Source: Lysobacterales bacterium
GTDB taxonomy: Bacteria; Pseudomonadota; Gammaproteobacteria; Xanthomonadales; Xanthomonadaceae
Assembly (NCBI GenBank): GCA_015655355.1
Contig: JAATFG010000066.1
Span: forward strand, 1-49,261
Direction of reading: 5' to 3'
DNA length: 49,261 nucleotides
Of this stretch, positions 26,765-35,028 are shown one piece after another. Both the position numbers and the translations under genes were made by a program. The notes beneath the pieces were generated by a model, which did no database searches, had not been told where the DNA came from, and saw only the letters and a program-made list of their open reading frames with translations. Positions within the stretch are counted from its first letter, which is position 1; the number at the start of each line of letters is the position of its first letter.

Positions 26765-26772
26765 GCGCGCCG

Positions 26773-27702
26773 ATGATGCGCCGGCTCCTGTTGCTGGTTG
26801 CCATGCTGCTGCCGTTCGCGGCGGCGGCGGCGACGGATGCCGCTGCCGGTTCGAGTGCCGATGCGGCAAGCGACAAGCTCGCGCCAATTCCGGCGCTGAC
26901 CGGCCCGGTGGTCGACACCACCGGCACGCTTGATGCGGACACGGTGCAGCAGCTCACCCGGCAGGCGCTGGACTTGCAGCAGCGCAAGGGTTCGCAGTTG
27001 CAGATATTGATGGTCGACACCACCCAGCCGGAAGACATCTTCAGCTACAGCCAGCGCGTGTTCGATGCGTGGAAGCTCGGCCGCAGCAAGGTCGATGATG
27101 CGATTCTGGTGGTGGTCGCCAAGAACGACCACCGCGCGCGCATCCACACCGGCTACGGCCTCGAAGGCGCGATTCCCGACGCGATCGCCAGCCAGATCGT
27201 CACTTTGCAGATGCTGCCGAAGTTCCGCGCCGGCGATTACGGCGGCGGCCTGGTCGATGCAACCGCGGTGCTGGTCAAGTACATGGACGGCGAAGCGTTG
27301 CCGGCGCCGCTGCAGAACCGCAAGGCCAGCCTTCCGCAGGTCAACAACTGGGTGATCGCGCTGTTCGCCGCGTTCTTCGTCGGGCAACTGGTGCGCGGCA
27401 TTTTCGGCTGGGCGCCGAAGCCCCTGCGCAGCGTGTTCACGGGTGGCGCGGCGGGCGTGGCGGCGTGGTTCCTGTCCGCGCCGGTGTGGCCGCTGGTGAT
27501 CGGCGTGGCGGTACTCGGCCTGCTGTTCGGCCTGAGCAAGCCTTCGCCCAGCCGCTATGCCGGGCGCGGCGGTTGGGGCGGTGGTGGTTGGGGAGGCGGC
27601 GGCTTCGGCGGAGGCGGCTGGGGTGGCGGTTCCGGCGGAGGCGGTGGCTGGGGCGGCGGAGGCGGCATGTCCGGCGGCGGCGGCGCGTCGGGTTCGTGGT
27701 GA
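26773..27702 (+). CDS. TPM-domain membrane protein with glycine-rich tail
   Basis: The 309-residue protein has a signal peptide (LLLLVAMLLPFAAAAA) and a periplasmic TPM domain (VVDTTGTLDADTVQQLTRQALDLQQRKGSQLQILMV through GYGLEGAIPDAIASQI). Two transmembrane helices (about residues 193-210 and 222-257) follow, and the last 45 residues are nearly all Gly/Trp/Ser. This is the YgcG/Psb32-like layout next to lemA. Some TPM domains have phosphatase activity. It begins 8 bp after the lemA stop. Confidence 0.9.
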   Translation: MMRRLLLLVAMLLPFAAAAATDAAAGSSADAASDKLAPIPALTGPVVDTTGTLDADTVQQLTRQALDLQQRKGSQLQILMVDTTQPEDIFSYSQRVFDAWKLGRSKVDDAILVVVAKNDHRARIHTGYGLEGAIPDAIASQIVTLQMLPKFRAGDYGGGLVDATAVLVKYMDGEALPAPLQNRKASLPQVNNWVIALFAAFFVGQLVRGIFGWAPKPLRSVFTGGAAGVAAWFLSAPVWPLVIGVAVLGLLFGLSKPSPSRYAGRGGWGGGGWGGGGFGGGGWGGGSGGGGGWGGGGGMSGGGGASGSW

Positions 27703-27715
27703 GACGGGAGCCGGG

Positions 27716-28207
27716 ATGAATCGTTATCTGTGCCATCTGTTCGCGCCATCGAGCCGGCGGCTGTTCCCCGAGGACAGCCTGCAGCGCATCGCGCAAGCCA
27801 TCGCCGCAGGCGAGAAGACGCATACCGGCGAAGTGATGTTCGCGGTCGAGGCGGAATTGTCGTTCGCGCAGCTGTGGCGCGGTGTCAGCGCGCGCGAGCA
27901 TGCGCAAGCGGCGTTCGCGCACCTGCGCACCTGGGACACGGCGGCCAACAACGGCGTGCTGATCTACCTGCTGCTGGCCGACAAGCGCATCGAGATCGTC
28001 GCCGACCGCGGCCTGCGCGGCAAGGTCGGCGACGATCAATGGCGCGCGGTTTGCGCGCAGATGGAAGCGAAACTCGCCGCCGGACAGGCCGAAGCGGCGG
28101 TGGTCGGCGCGGTGCAGGCGGTGTCGGCCCTGCTTGCGCGGCATTTCCCGCAGGACGGCAGCATTCCCGACGAGGACGAATTGCCGAATCGCCCCGTGTT
28201 TCTGTGA
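27716..28207 (+). CDS. Cytoplasmic-type TPM-domain protein
   Basis: The 163-residue protein starts MNRYLCHLFAPSSRRLFPEDSL after a GGGAG-like ribosome-binding sequence. It carries a TPM domain without signal peptide: GEVMFAVEAELSFAQLWRG, then TAANNGVLIYLLLADKRIEIVADRGL. It lies 13 bp after the first TPM gene, completing a lemA-tpm1-tpm2 operon. Longer upstream frames run inside the glycine-rich tail of tpm1 and are rejected. It ends with DELPNRPVFL. Confidence 0.9.
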   Translation: MNRYLCHLFAPSSRRLFPEDSLQRIAQAIAAGEKTHTGEVMFAVEAELSFAQLWRGVSAREHAQAAFAHLRTWDTAANNGVLIYLLLADKRIEIVADRGLRGKVGDDQWRAVCAQMEAKLAAGQAEAAVVGAVQAVSALLARHFPQDGSIPDEDELPNRPVFL

Positions 28208-28263
28208 AAGCGATTCCTTCGCGCGGTCACCCAAGGCTCAAGCCGAGTAGGGCAAAATAAGGC

Positions 28264-29154
28264 ATGCCTTATCTCAATCAACTCGATCCGATTGCCCTGC
28301 ACTTGCCGTCGTTTTCCCTCGGCGGCAACGAATTCCACCCCGCCGTGCACTGGTACGGCATCGCCTACGGCCTCGCCTTCGTCATCGGCTGGTGGCTGGG
28401 CGCGCACCGTGTCAAGCAGGGACGCTTGCCGGGCATCAATGCCGAGGCGCTTTCGGACCTGATGTTCTATTCGATGGTCGGCGTCGTTCTCGGCGGGCGC
28501 ATCGGCTACATCCTGTTCTACGATTTGCCGGTGTACCTGGCGCATCCGCTCAACGTGTTCAAGGTGTGGGAAGGCGGCATGTCCTTCCACGGCGGCCTGC
28601 TCGGCGTGGTGATCGCCGCGCTGTGGTGGTCGCGCCGGCACAGGCTGCACTTCTTCGACACCGTCGATTTCCTCGCGCCGCTGGGGCCGCCTGGCCTGTT
28701 CACCGGGCGCGTGGCGAATTTCATCAACGGCGAGTTGTGGGGCAAGTACACCGGAACGAAGTGGGGCGTGATCTTCCCGTCCGATCCGGGCCTGGCCAAG
28801 CTCGATGCGGCGACGCTGAAATCGCAATACGCCGCCGGCCTGCTCGACCATTACGCGCGGCACCCGTCGCAGTTGTACGAAGCGGCGCTCGAAGGCCTCG
28901 TGCTGTTCGCGGTGTTGTGGTGGTATTCGCGCAAGCCGCGTCCGCGCTATGCGGTCAGCGGCCTGTTCGCGCTGCTGTACGGCGCGTTCCGGTTCCTGAT
29001 CGAATTCGTGCGCGTGCCGGACGAGCAACTCGGCTATCTTCTGTTCGGCTGGATGACGATGGGCCAGATCCTGTGCCTGCCGCTGATCGCGCTCGGCGTG
29101 TTCTGGTTGTGGCTGTCGCGGCGCTCGCCGACGCTGCGGCCGGCATTGGCTTGA
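28264..29154 (+). CDS. lgt: Prolipoprotein diacylglyceryl transferase
   Basis: The 296-residue integral membrane enzyme has about seven helices, the essential [13 protein letters not shown] region and the Lgt signature [13 protein letters not shown], followed by RHPSQLYEA. It moves diacylglycerol from phosphatidylglycerol to the lipobox cysteine of prolipoproteins, the first step in maturing the window's lipoproteins (LemA, LolB and the 2.9-kb lipoprotein). thyA follows after 19 bp, an arrangement conserved in many gammaproteobacteria. Confidence 0.97.
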   Translation: MPYLNQLDPIALHLPSFSLGGNEFHPAVHWYGIAYGLAFVIGWWLGAHRVKQGRLPGINAEALSDLMFYSMVGVVLGGRIGYILFYDLPVYLAHPLNVFKVWEGGMSFHGGLLGVVIAALWWSRRHRLHFFDTVDFLAPLGPPGLFTGRVANFINGELWGKYTGTKWGVIFPSDPGLAKLDAATLKSQYAAGLLDHYARHPSQLYEAALEGLVLFAVLWWYSRKPRPRYAVSGLFALLYGAFRFLIEFVRVPDEQLGYLLFGWMTMGQILCLPLIALGVFWLWLSRRSPTLRPALA

Positions 29155-29173
29155 AGGTCCCGGAGGCGGAGCG

Positions 29174-29968
29174 ATGAAGCAATACCTTGATCTGCTGCAG
29201 CACGTGCTCGAACAAGGCGCCGACAAATCCGACCGCACCGGCACCGGCACGCGCAGCGTGTTCGGCTGGCAGATGCGCTTCAACCTCGCAGACGGTTTCC
29301 CGCTGGTCACCACCAAGAAGCTGCACCTGCGTTCGATCATCCACGAGTTGCTGTGGTTCCTGAAGGGCGAAACCAACATTGCCTACCTGAAGGAGAACAA
29401 GGTCAGCATCTGGGACGAGTGGGCCGACGAGAACGGCGAACTCGGCCCGGTGTACGGCAAGCAATGGCGTTCGTGGGAAGCCGCGGACGGCGCACAGATC
29501 GACCAGATCAAGTGGCTGGTCGACGAGATCGAGCGCAATCCCGATTCGCGCCGGCTGGTGGTCAGCGCCTGGAACGTGGCCGACCTGCCGAAGATGGCGC
29601 TGATGCCGTGCCACAACCTGTTCCAGTTCTACGTGGTGAACGGCAAGTTGAGTTGCCAGCTGTACCAGCGCAGCGGCGACATCTTCCTCGGCGTGCCGTT
29701 CAACATCGCCAGCTATGCGTTGCTGACCCACATGGTTGCGCAGGCGACGGGGCTGGGTGTCGGCGATTTCGTGCACACGCTCGGCGACGCGCACCTTTAC
29801 TCGAACCATTTCGAGCAGGCGCGCGCGCAGCTTGCGCGCACGCCGCGGCCGCTGCCGAAGTTGCATCTCAATCCCGCAGTGAAGGATCTGTTCGGTTTCA
29901 GCTTCGACGACATCGAAATCCACGGCTATGAACCGCTGCCGGCGATCAAGGCGCCGGTGGCCGTTTGA
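29174..29968 (+). CDS. thyA: Thymidylate synthase
   Basis: The 264-residue protein has the length of E. coli ThyA. The N-terminal [17 protein letters not shown], the catalytic cysteine in [12 protein letters not shown], and the block [23 protein letters not shown] are present. It methylates dUMP to dTMP with methylene-tetrahydrofolate, giving dihydrofolate. It follows lgt by 19 bp and precedes folA, whose product regenerates tetrahydrofolate. Confidence 0.98.
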   Translation: MKQYLDLLQHVLEQGADKSDRTGTGTRSVFGWQMRFNLADGFPLVTTKKLHLRSIIHELLWFLKGETNIAYLKENKVSIWDEWADENGELGPVYGKQWRSWEAADGAQIDQIKWLVDEIERNPDSRRLVVSAWNVADLPKMALMPCHNLFQFYVVNGKLSCQLYQRSGDIFLGVPFNIASYALLTHMVAQATGLGVGDFVHTLGDAHLYSNHFEQARAQLARTPRPLPKLHLNPAVKDLFGFSFDDIEIHGYEPLPAIKAPVAV

Positions 29969-29975
29969 TGTTGCC

Positions 29976-29995
29976 GTCATGCCCGCGCAGGCAGG
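29976..29995 (+). repeat. Half of a GTCATGCCCGC-type palindromic repeat
   Basis: GTCATGCCCGCGCAGGCAGG between thyA and folA resembles one arm and loop of the small GTCAT-stem repeats of these genomes. The closing arm is not evident, so it is a remnant at best. Confidence 0.3.
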
Positions 29996-30023
29996 CTCCG
30001 GTGGCCTTGCTTCGAGAGGCGTG

Positions 30024-30518
30024 ATGAAGCTTTCGCTGATCGCGGCACTCGACAACCACCGCGCCATCGGCCGCGACAACGCGATGCCGTGGCATCTGCC
30101 CGACGACTTCAGGCACTTCAAGGCGCTGACGCTCGGCAAGCCGATCCTGATGGGGCGCAAGACCGCGCAATCGCTCGGCCGCGCGCTGCCGGGCCGCGTG
30201 AATCTGGTGCTGACGCGCGGCGGGAAGGTTCCGTTCGACGGCATGCGCGCGGTCGCTTCGATCGACGCAGCGAAAGCCATTGCCGCGCGGGAAAACGCCG
30301 TGGAGTTGTGCGTGATCGGCGGCGGCGAAATCTATGCGCTGGCGCTGCCCGTCGCCGATGCGTTGCACCTGACCCATGTCGATGCAGCCATCGAAAATGC
30401 CGATGCGTTCTTCCCGCGATTCGATCCGGGACAATGGCGCATCGTCTCGCGCGAAGCGCACGCCGCGGACGCAAGGCACGAATTCGCGTTCGAGTTCGCC
30501 GATTACGAGCGAATCTAG
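30024..30518 (+). CDS. folA: Dihydrofolate reductase
   Basis: The 164-residue protein starts MKLSLIAALDNHRAIGRDNAMPWHLPDDFRHFK, holding the catalytic acidic residue in LPDD, then GKPILMGRKTAQSLGRALPGR and CVIGGGEIYALALP. It reduces dihydrofolate to tetrahydrofolate with NADPH, recycling the product of thyA upstream. The ATG at 30024 is favoured because homology starts immediately. Its stop codon overlaps the apaH stop on the other strand by 4 bases. Confidence 0.96.
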   Translation: MKLSLIAALDNHRAIGRDNAMPWHLPDDFRHFKALTLGKPILMGRKTAQSLGRALPGRVNLVLTRGGKVPFDGMRAVASIDAAKAIAARENAVELCVIGGGEIYALALPVADALHLTHVDAAIENADAFFPRFDPGQWRIVSREAHAADARHEFAFEFADYERI

Positions 30519-31369
30519 TCTTTCGGCAATTCGCCTTTCGCCGGCGGCGGCACGTCGCGGCCTTTCACCTGCACGATGCGCAGTTCGTCGGTATCCAGTT
30601 GCAGCGCGGTGAGCTTGCCGCCCCACACGGCGCCGGTGTCGATCGCGTGCACGCCGTGGCCGATCATCAGGCCGAGCGTGCTCCAGTGGCCGAACACGAT
30701 CTTCAACTCGCGCGGCACGCGGCCGGGCACTTCGTACCACGGATACATGCCGATGCTCTGGGTGCCGGGCGAGCCTTTCTCCTCGATCGCCAGCCGGCCG
30801 CGCGGGGTGCAATAGCGCATCCGGGTCAGCACGTTGATGATCGCGCGCCAACGGTCCGGGCCGCGCAGCTGCGGGCCCCAATTCGGCTTGTCGCCGTACA
30901 TCTGCCGCATCAGCCTGGCGAAGTGCGGGCCTTGCAATTGCTGCTCGACTTCGCGCGCGTGGCGTTCGGCGTCGTCGATCGTCCATTGCGGATGCAGGCC
31001 GGCGTGCAGCATCGCCCAGCCCAGTTCGCGGTCGACGTGGACCAGCTTCTGCCTGCGCAGCCAGCCCAGCAGCACGTCGCGGTCTTCGGCCAGCACGATG
31101 CGTTGCAGGTCGGGATTGACCTTGCGCTGTTCCTCCGGCGTGCGTGCGCCGATGGCCAGCAGCGACAGGTCGTGGTTGCCGAGCACCACCACGCTGTGTT
31201 CGCGCAGCGAATGCACCAGGCGCAGGGTTTCCAGCGACTGCATGCCGCGATTGACCAGATCGCCGCAGAACCACAGCTTGTCGCGCGCCGGGTCGAAGCG
31301 GATTTTTTCCAGCAACACCTGCGTCGCGTCGTAGCAGCCTTGCAGGTCGCCGATCGCCCAGACGCTCAT
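30515..31369 (-). CDS. apaH: Symmetrical bis(5'-nucleosyl)-tetraphosphatase
   Basis: The 284-residue metallophosphatase starts MSVWAIGDLQGCYD, with GDLVNRG, GNHD (near residue 64) and MLHAGLHP metal motifs. It splits Ap4A to two ADP and also removes Np4 caps from RNA. It is the last gene of the lptD-surA-pdxA-rsmA-apaG-apaH operon, 13 bp after apaG. Confidence 0.96.
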   Translation of the reverse strand: MSVWAIGDLQGCYDATQVLLEKIRFDPARDKLWFCGDLVNRGMQSLETLRLVHSLREHSVVVLGNHDLSLLAIGARTPEEQRKVNPDLQRIVLAEDRDVLLGWLRRQKLVHVDRELGWAMLHAGLHPQWTIDDAERHAREVEQQLQGPHFARLMRQMYGDKPNWGPQLRGPDRWRAIINVLTRMRYCTPRGRLAIEEKGSPGTQSIGMYPWYEVPGRVPRELKIVFGHWSTLGLMIGHGVHAIDTGAVWGGKLTALQLDTDELRIVQVKGRDVPPPAKGELPKD

Positions 31370-31382
31370 GGATAAGCCGCCA

Positions 31383-31760
31383 TCAGTGCAGCGTCCTCGG
31401 TACCGACAGCACGAACGGCGCGATCGGCGCGTCGAATTCGGTGCCGTCGTCGGCCAGCATCGAATAGCTGCCGCGCATCACGCCCTGCGCGGTTTCCAGC
31501 ACCGCGCCGCTGGTGTATTCGTAATCGTCGCCCGGGCGCAGCCACGGCTGTTCGCCGACCACGCCGTCGCCGCGCACTTCCTCGCTCTTGCCGTTGCCGT
31601 CGGTGATGACCCAGTGCCGGCGCAGCAACTGCGCCGGAATCCGGCCCTGGTTGCGGATGTGGATGGTGTAGGCGAACACGTAGCGTTCCTGCTCCGGCGC
31701 GCTCTGCTCGGGCAGGAAGCGGGCGGCGACTTCGATGTCGATGGCGTAGTCCGGATTCAT
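31383..31760 (-). CDS. apaG: ApaG/DUF525 domain protein
   Basis: The 125-residue protein has the single Ig-like ApaG domain: [58 protein letters not shown] and GVMRGSYSM. The function is unclear; it shares a fold with F-box-associated domains and is often linked to Mg or Co resistance. It stands between rsmA and apaH in the conserved operon. Confidence 0.95.
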   Translation of the reverse strand: MNPDYAIDIEVAARFLPEQSAPEQERYVFAYTIHIRNQGRIPAQLLRRHWVITDGNGKSEEVRGDGVVGEQPWLRPGDDYEYTSGAVLETAQGVMRGSYSMLADDGTEFDAPIAPFVLSVPRTLH

Positions 31761-31824
31761 GCGACGAGTTTAGCAAGGCGCGCAATCCACGCGCGAATGG
31801 CGCCTGCATCCGGACGCAGGCGTT

Positions 31825-32649
31825 TCACGCCAGGTTGGCAAGGGTCACGAAGCCGTCCACTTCGATCTGTTCGGCGCGCGCATCGGGACGCAGGCCGGCA
31901 GCGACGATCTGCTCGCTGCTGCACGTGCCGTTCAAGGCGTTGCGCAAGGTCTTGCGGCGCTGGCCGAACGCGGCGCGCACGACCGCCTCGAAACGCTGCG
32001 GGTCGCTGACCCGTATCTGTTCGGCCGGCCTGGGCACCAGGCGCACCACGGCCGAATCCACTTTCGGCGGCGGCCGGAACGCGCCCGGCGGCACGTCGAA
32101 CAGCGGCTGCACGCGGCAATAGGCTTGCAGCATCACGCTCAGGCGGCCGTAGACCTTGCTGCCCGGTTCGGCGCCCATGCGGTCGACCACTTCCTTTTGC
32201 AGCATGAACACCATGTCGCTGATCGCGGCGGCGTGTTCGAGGCAATGGAACAGGATCGGCGAGCTGAGGTTGTAGGGCAGGTTGCCGACCAGCTTGATTG
32301 TTTTCCTTTCGGGAACGAGGCCGGTGGCCAGCGCGGTGAAATCCACCTGCAGCACGTCCTTGTGGATGATTTCGAGCTTGCCGATGTCACGCGCGGCTTC
32401 GGTCAGCGGGAAAATCAAATCACGGTCGTACTCGATCACGGTGAGTTCGCCGTGCTTCTTCAGCAGCGGGAAGGTGATCGCGCCCTGGCCGGGGCCGATT
32501 TCCACGAGCTTGTCGCCCGGCTGCGGGTTCACCGCCAGCACGATCTTCTCGATGTAGTGCCTCTCGTGCAGGAAGTGCTGGCCGAGCTGCTTTTTCGCGG
32601 CACCGAATTCGGTGGCGGGAACACGAGCGGTTTTCGCGTACGAAGTCAT
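31825..32649 (-). CDS. rsmA: 16S rRNA dimethyladenosine methyltransferase
   Basis: The 274-residue enzyme (KsgA) shows KKQLGQHFLHE, the SAM-binding VEIGPGQGAITFPLL and the catalytic NLPYNLSSPIL motif. It dimethylates the two adjacent adenines near the 3' end of 16S rRNA during 30S maturation. Its start codon overlaps the pdxA stop by ATGA. A later Met is absent before the conserved QFGQHFL-like block, so 32649 is the natural start. Confidence 0.97.
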   Translation of the reverse strand: MTSYAKTARVPATEFGAAKKQLGQHFLHERHYIEKIVLAVNPQPGDKLVEIGPGQGAITFPLLKKHGELTVIEYDRDLIFPLTEAARDIGKLEIIHKDVLQVDFTALATGLVPERKTIKLVGNLPYNLSSPILFHCLEHAAAISDMVFMLQKEVVDRMGAEPGSKVYGRLSVMLQAYCRVQPLFDVPPGAFRPPPKVDSAVVRLVPRPAEQIRVSDPQRFEAVVRAAFGQRRKTLRNALNGTCSSEQIVAAGLRPDARAEQIEVDGFVTLANLA

Positions 32650-33638
32650 GCGCGCAGTTTACGGCGCGTTGCCGCGATCCGCGCGCAGGCGGCGACGGCG
32701 GCGAACAGGCTCGACGGATCGGCGAGGCCACGCCCGGCGATGTCCAGCGCGGTGCCATGGTCGACCGCGACGCGCGGATACGGCAGGCCCAGGGTCAGGT
32801 TCACTGCCCGCTCGAAACCGCTGTATTTCAGCACCGGCAGGCCCTGGTCGTGGTACATCGCCAGCACCGCGTCGAAGTCGGCGAGTTTCCGCGGCAGCAG
32901 CGCGGTGTCGGCCGGCAGCGGCCCGGTCAGGTCCATGCCTTCGCCGCGCAACTTCGCCAGCACCGGCTCGATGACGTCGATTTCCTCGCGGCCCAGGTGC
33001 CCGCTTTCGCCGGCGTGCGGATTCAAGCCGAGTACGCACAGGCGCGGCGCATCGATGCCGAAATCAGTTTGCATCGCCGCGTGGACGATGCGGAGCACGC
33101 GTTCGAGCAGTTGCGGGGTGATTGCATCCGGCACCGCGCGCAGCGGCAGGTGCGTGGTCGCCAGGGCCATGCGCACGATGTCGTTGGCCAGCATCATCAC
33201 CACGTCGACGCCGGCGCGATCGGCCAGCCATTCGGTGGTGCCGCTGTAGGCGAAGCCGCCGGCATTGATCGCGGCCTTGTGGGTCGGGCCGGTGACGATG
33301 CCGTCGAAGTCGCCGCGCAGGCAGCCGTCGGCGGCGACGTTCAGCGCGTCGATGATCGCCGCGGCGTTGCGCGGATCGGCGTGGCCGAATTCGCCGCGAA
33401 CCGGGTTGCGGATTTCATGCAGCGGCAAATCGCCGGTGGCGCGTGCCGTTTCGTGCTCGCCGAGCAGACGCAGCGGAAGGTGCAGCGCCGCCGCCGCGCG
33501 TTGCAGCGTGTCGGCATCGGCGAAGGCGACGAGCGAACAGTCCGTGCGCGGCTGTTGGACCAGGCGCACGCACAGTTCCGGGCCGACGCCGCCGGGTTCG
33601 CCCGGCACCAGCGCGAGCTTCGGCGGCATCGTCGTCAT
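32646..33638 (-). CDS. pdxA: 4-hydroxythreonine-4-phosphate dehydrogenase
   Basis: The 330-residue protein begins with PPKLALVPGEPGGVGPEL and has GIVTGPTHKAAINAGG and AMYHDQGLPVLKYSGF, with the metal-binding histidines of PdxA. It oxidises 4-phosphohydroxy-L-threonine in pyridoxal phosphate synthesis. PLP is needed by the LysA half of the fusion at 8.9 kb among others. It starts 5 bp downstream of surA. Confidence 0.97.
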   Translation of the reverse strand: MTTMPPKLALVPGEPGGVGPELCVRLVQQPRTDCSLVAFADADTLQRAAAALHLPLRLLGEHETARATGDLPLHEIRNPVRGEFGHADPRNAAAIIDALNVAADGCLRGDFDGIVTGPTHKAAINAGGFAYSGTTEWLADRAGVDVVMMLANDIVRMALATTHLPLRAVPDAITPQLLERVLRIVHAAMQTDFGIDAPRLCVLGLNPHAGESGHLGREEIDVIEPVLAKLRGEGMDLTGPLPADTALLPRKLADFDAVLAMYHDQGLPVLKYSGFERAVNLTLGLPYPRVAVDHGTALDIAGRGLADPSSLFAAVAACARIAATRRKLRA

Positions 33639-33643
33639 TGCCT

Positions 33644-35028
33644 TCAGTTGGTCTTGGTCTGCGGTGCGGCGCTGGTTGCTGCGGGCGTCACGGCGGCCGG
33701 TTGCCCGTCGCGGATGTTGACGTAGGCTTCGCCGCGCATTTCCTGCAGGAAGTGGTCGTACTGTTCGTCGAGCTTGCGCCGGCCGATCATTTCGCGGATC
33801 TGCGCGCGCTGGTTCTTGTCGCCGACATCGGTCTCGCGCGAGGCTTCGCGCTGCACGATGTGCCAGCCGGCGGCGCTGCGGAACGGCTGGCTCACTTCGC
33901 CGTCCTTCAGCGCGGCGACGCGGCTGCCGAAATCGGCGCCGAAGGCATCGACGGTGAACCAGCCCAGGTCGCCGCCCTTCTGCGCGCTGTTCGGGTCTTC
34001 CGAGTTCTCCTTGGCCACGTCGGCGAAATCGGCGCCGCCGGCGATGCGGGCGCGCAAGGTGTCGATCCTGGCCTTGGCCTTGGCCGCGTCGGCCTCGCTG
34101 GCGACGCGGACCAGGATGTGGCGCGCTTCGTATTCGGTGGCTTTCTGCGCGCCGGCCTGCGCGGCGTTGCGGGTCTCGACCAGCTTGATCAGCTGGAAGC
34201 CGCTGGGGCCGCGCAGCGGGCCGACCACGTCGCCGGGCTTGAGGTTGGCGAGCAGGCTGACGAAGGCGGTGGGGATTTCGTCCTGGCTGCGCCAGCCGAG
34301 GTCGCCGCCTTCCAGCGCGTTCTGCGCGTCCGAATAGCGCACCGCGGCGGCGTTGAAGTCCATTTCCTTCTTGTCGAGCAGGTCCTTGACGCCGTCGATC
34401 TTCTTCTGCCCGGTGGCGATCTGGTCCTGGCTGGCACCGTCGGGCAGGGCGACGAGGATCTGCGCCAGGTGGTATTGCAGGCCGCCGTTGTTCTGCGCGG
34501 CGAGTGCGGCGTCGACTTCGGCGTCGCTGACCTGGATGCGGGTCTGGGCGAAGCTCTGTTTCAGGCGCTGGACCTGGATTTCGTCGTGGATCGAGTTGCG
34601 GAAATCATCCCAGCCCATGCCTTCGCCGGCCAGGCGCGCGCGCAGGCCGTCGACGTTGGTGCCGTTCTGCTGCGCGACCGAACCCAGCGCGGCGTTGAGC
34701 TCGTCGTTGCTGACGCTGATGCCGTTGTCGTTGGCGCGGTTGACCTGCAGCTTCATCAGCACCAGGCGCTCCAGCACCTGCCGGCGCAGCACGTCTTCCG
34801 GCGGCAACTGGCCGGGCTGGTTGGCGTATTCGCCTTGATGTTGCGCACCGCCTGGTCCAGCTCGCTCTGCATGATGACGTCCTCGTCGACCACCGCGACG
34901 ATGCGGTCCAGCGGGACGAGCGTCGGCGCGGCCGATGCCTGCCGGGCGAAAGCGGGGTTCATGGCCAACGGCACGATGAGGGACAGCGCCAGCGAGGTGG
35001 CGGAAAGGAGACGCGGGAGGTTTTTCAT
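33644..35028 (-). pseudogene. surA: Periplasmic chaperone/prolyl isomerase SurA, frameshifted
   Basis: Reading from ATG 35028 gives the signal peptide and the SurA start (MKNLPRLLSATSLALS... LDRIVAVVDEDVIMQSELDQAVRNIK). After AAG at 34834-34836 the frame goes out of register and stops at 34756. The remaining 395 residues continue in another frame from EYANQPGQLPPEDVLRRQV to 33644, with the SurA N domain and two parvulin domains (EARHILVRV and YHLAQILVAL). One missing G near 34831-34836 explains it; restoring it gives about 461 residues, the normal length. SurA folds outer-membrane proteins, including LptD encoded just upstream. Sequencing error, recent mutation or programmed shift cannot be told apart here. 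Confidence 0.85.

Noticed and set aside
27560-27700. Short tandem GGCGG-like repetition resembling a microsatellite or array
   Set aside because: It is the coding sequence of the Gly/Trp tail of the TPM protein, a usual feature of that family; units are irregular.
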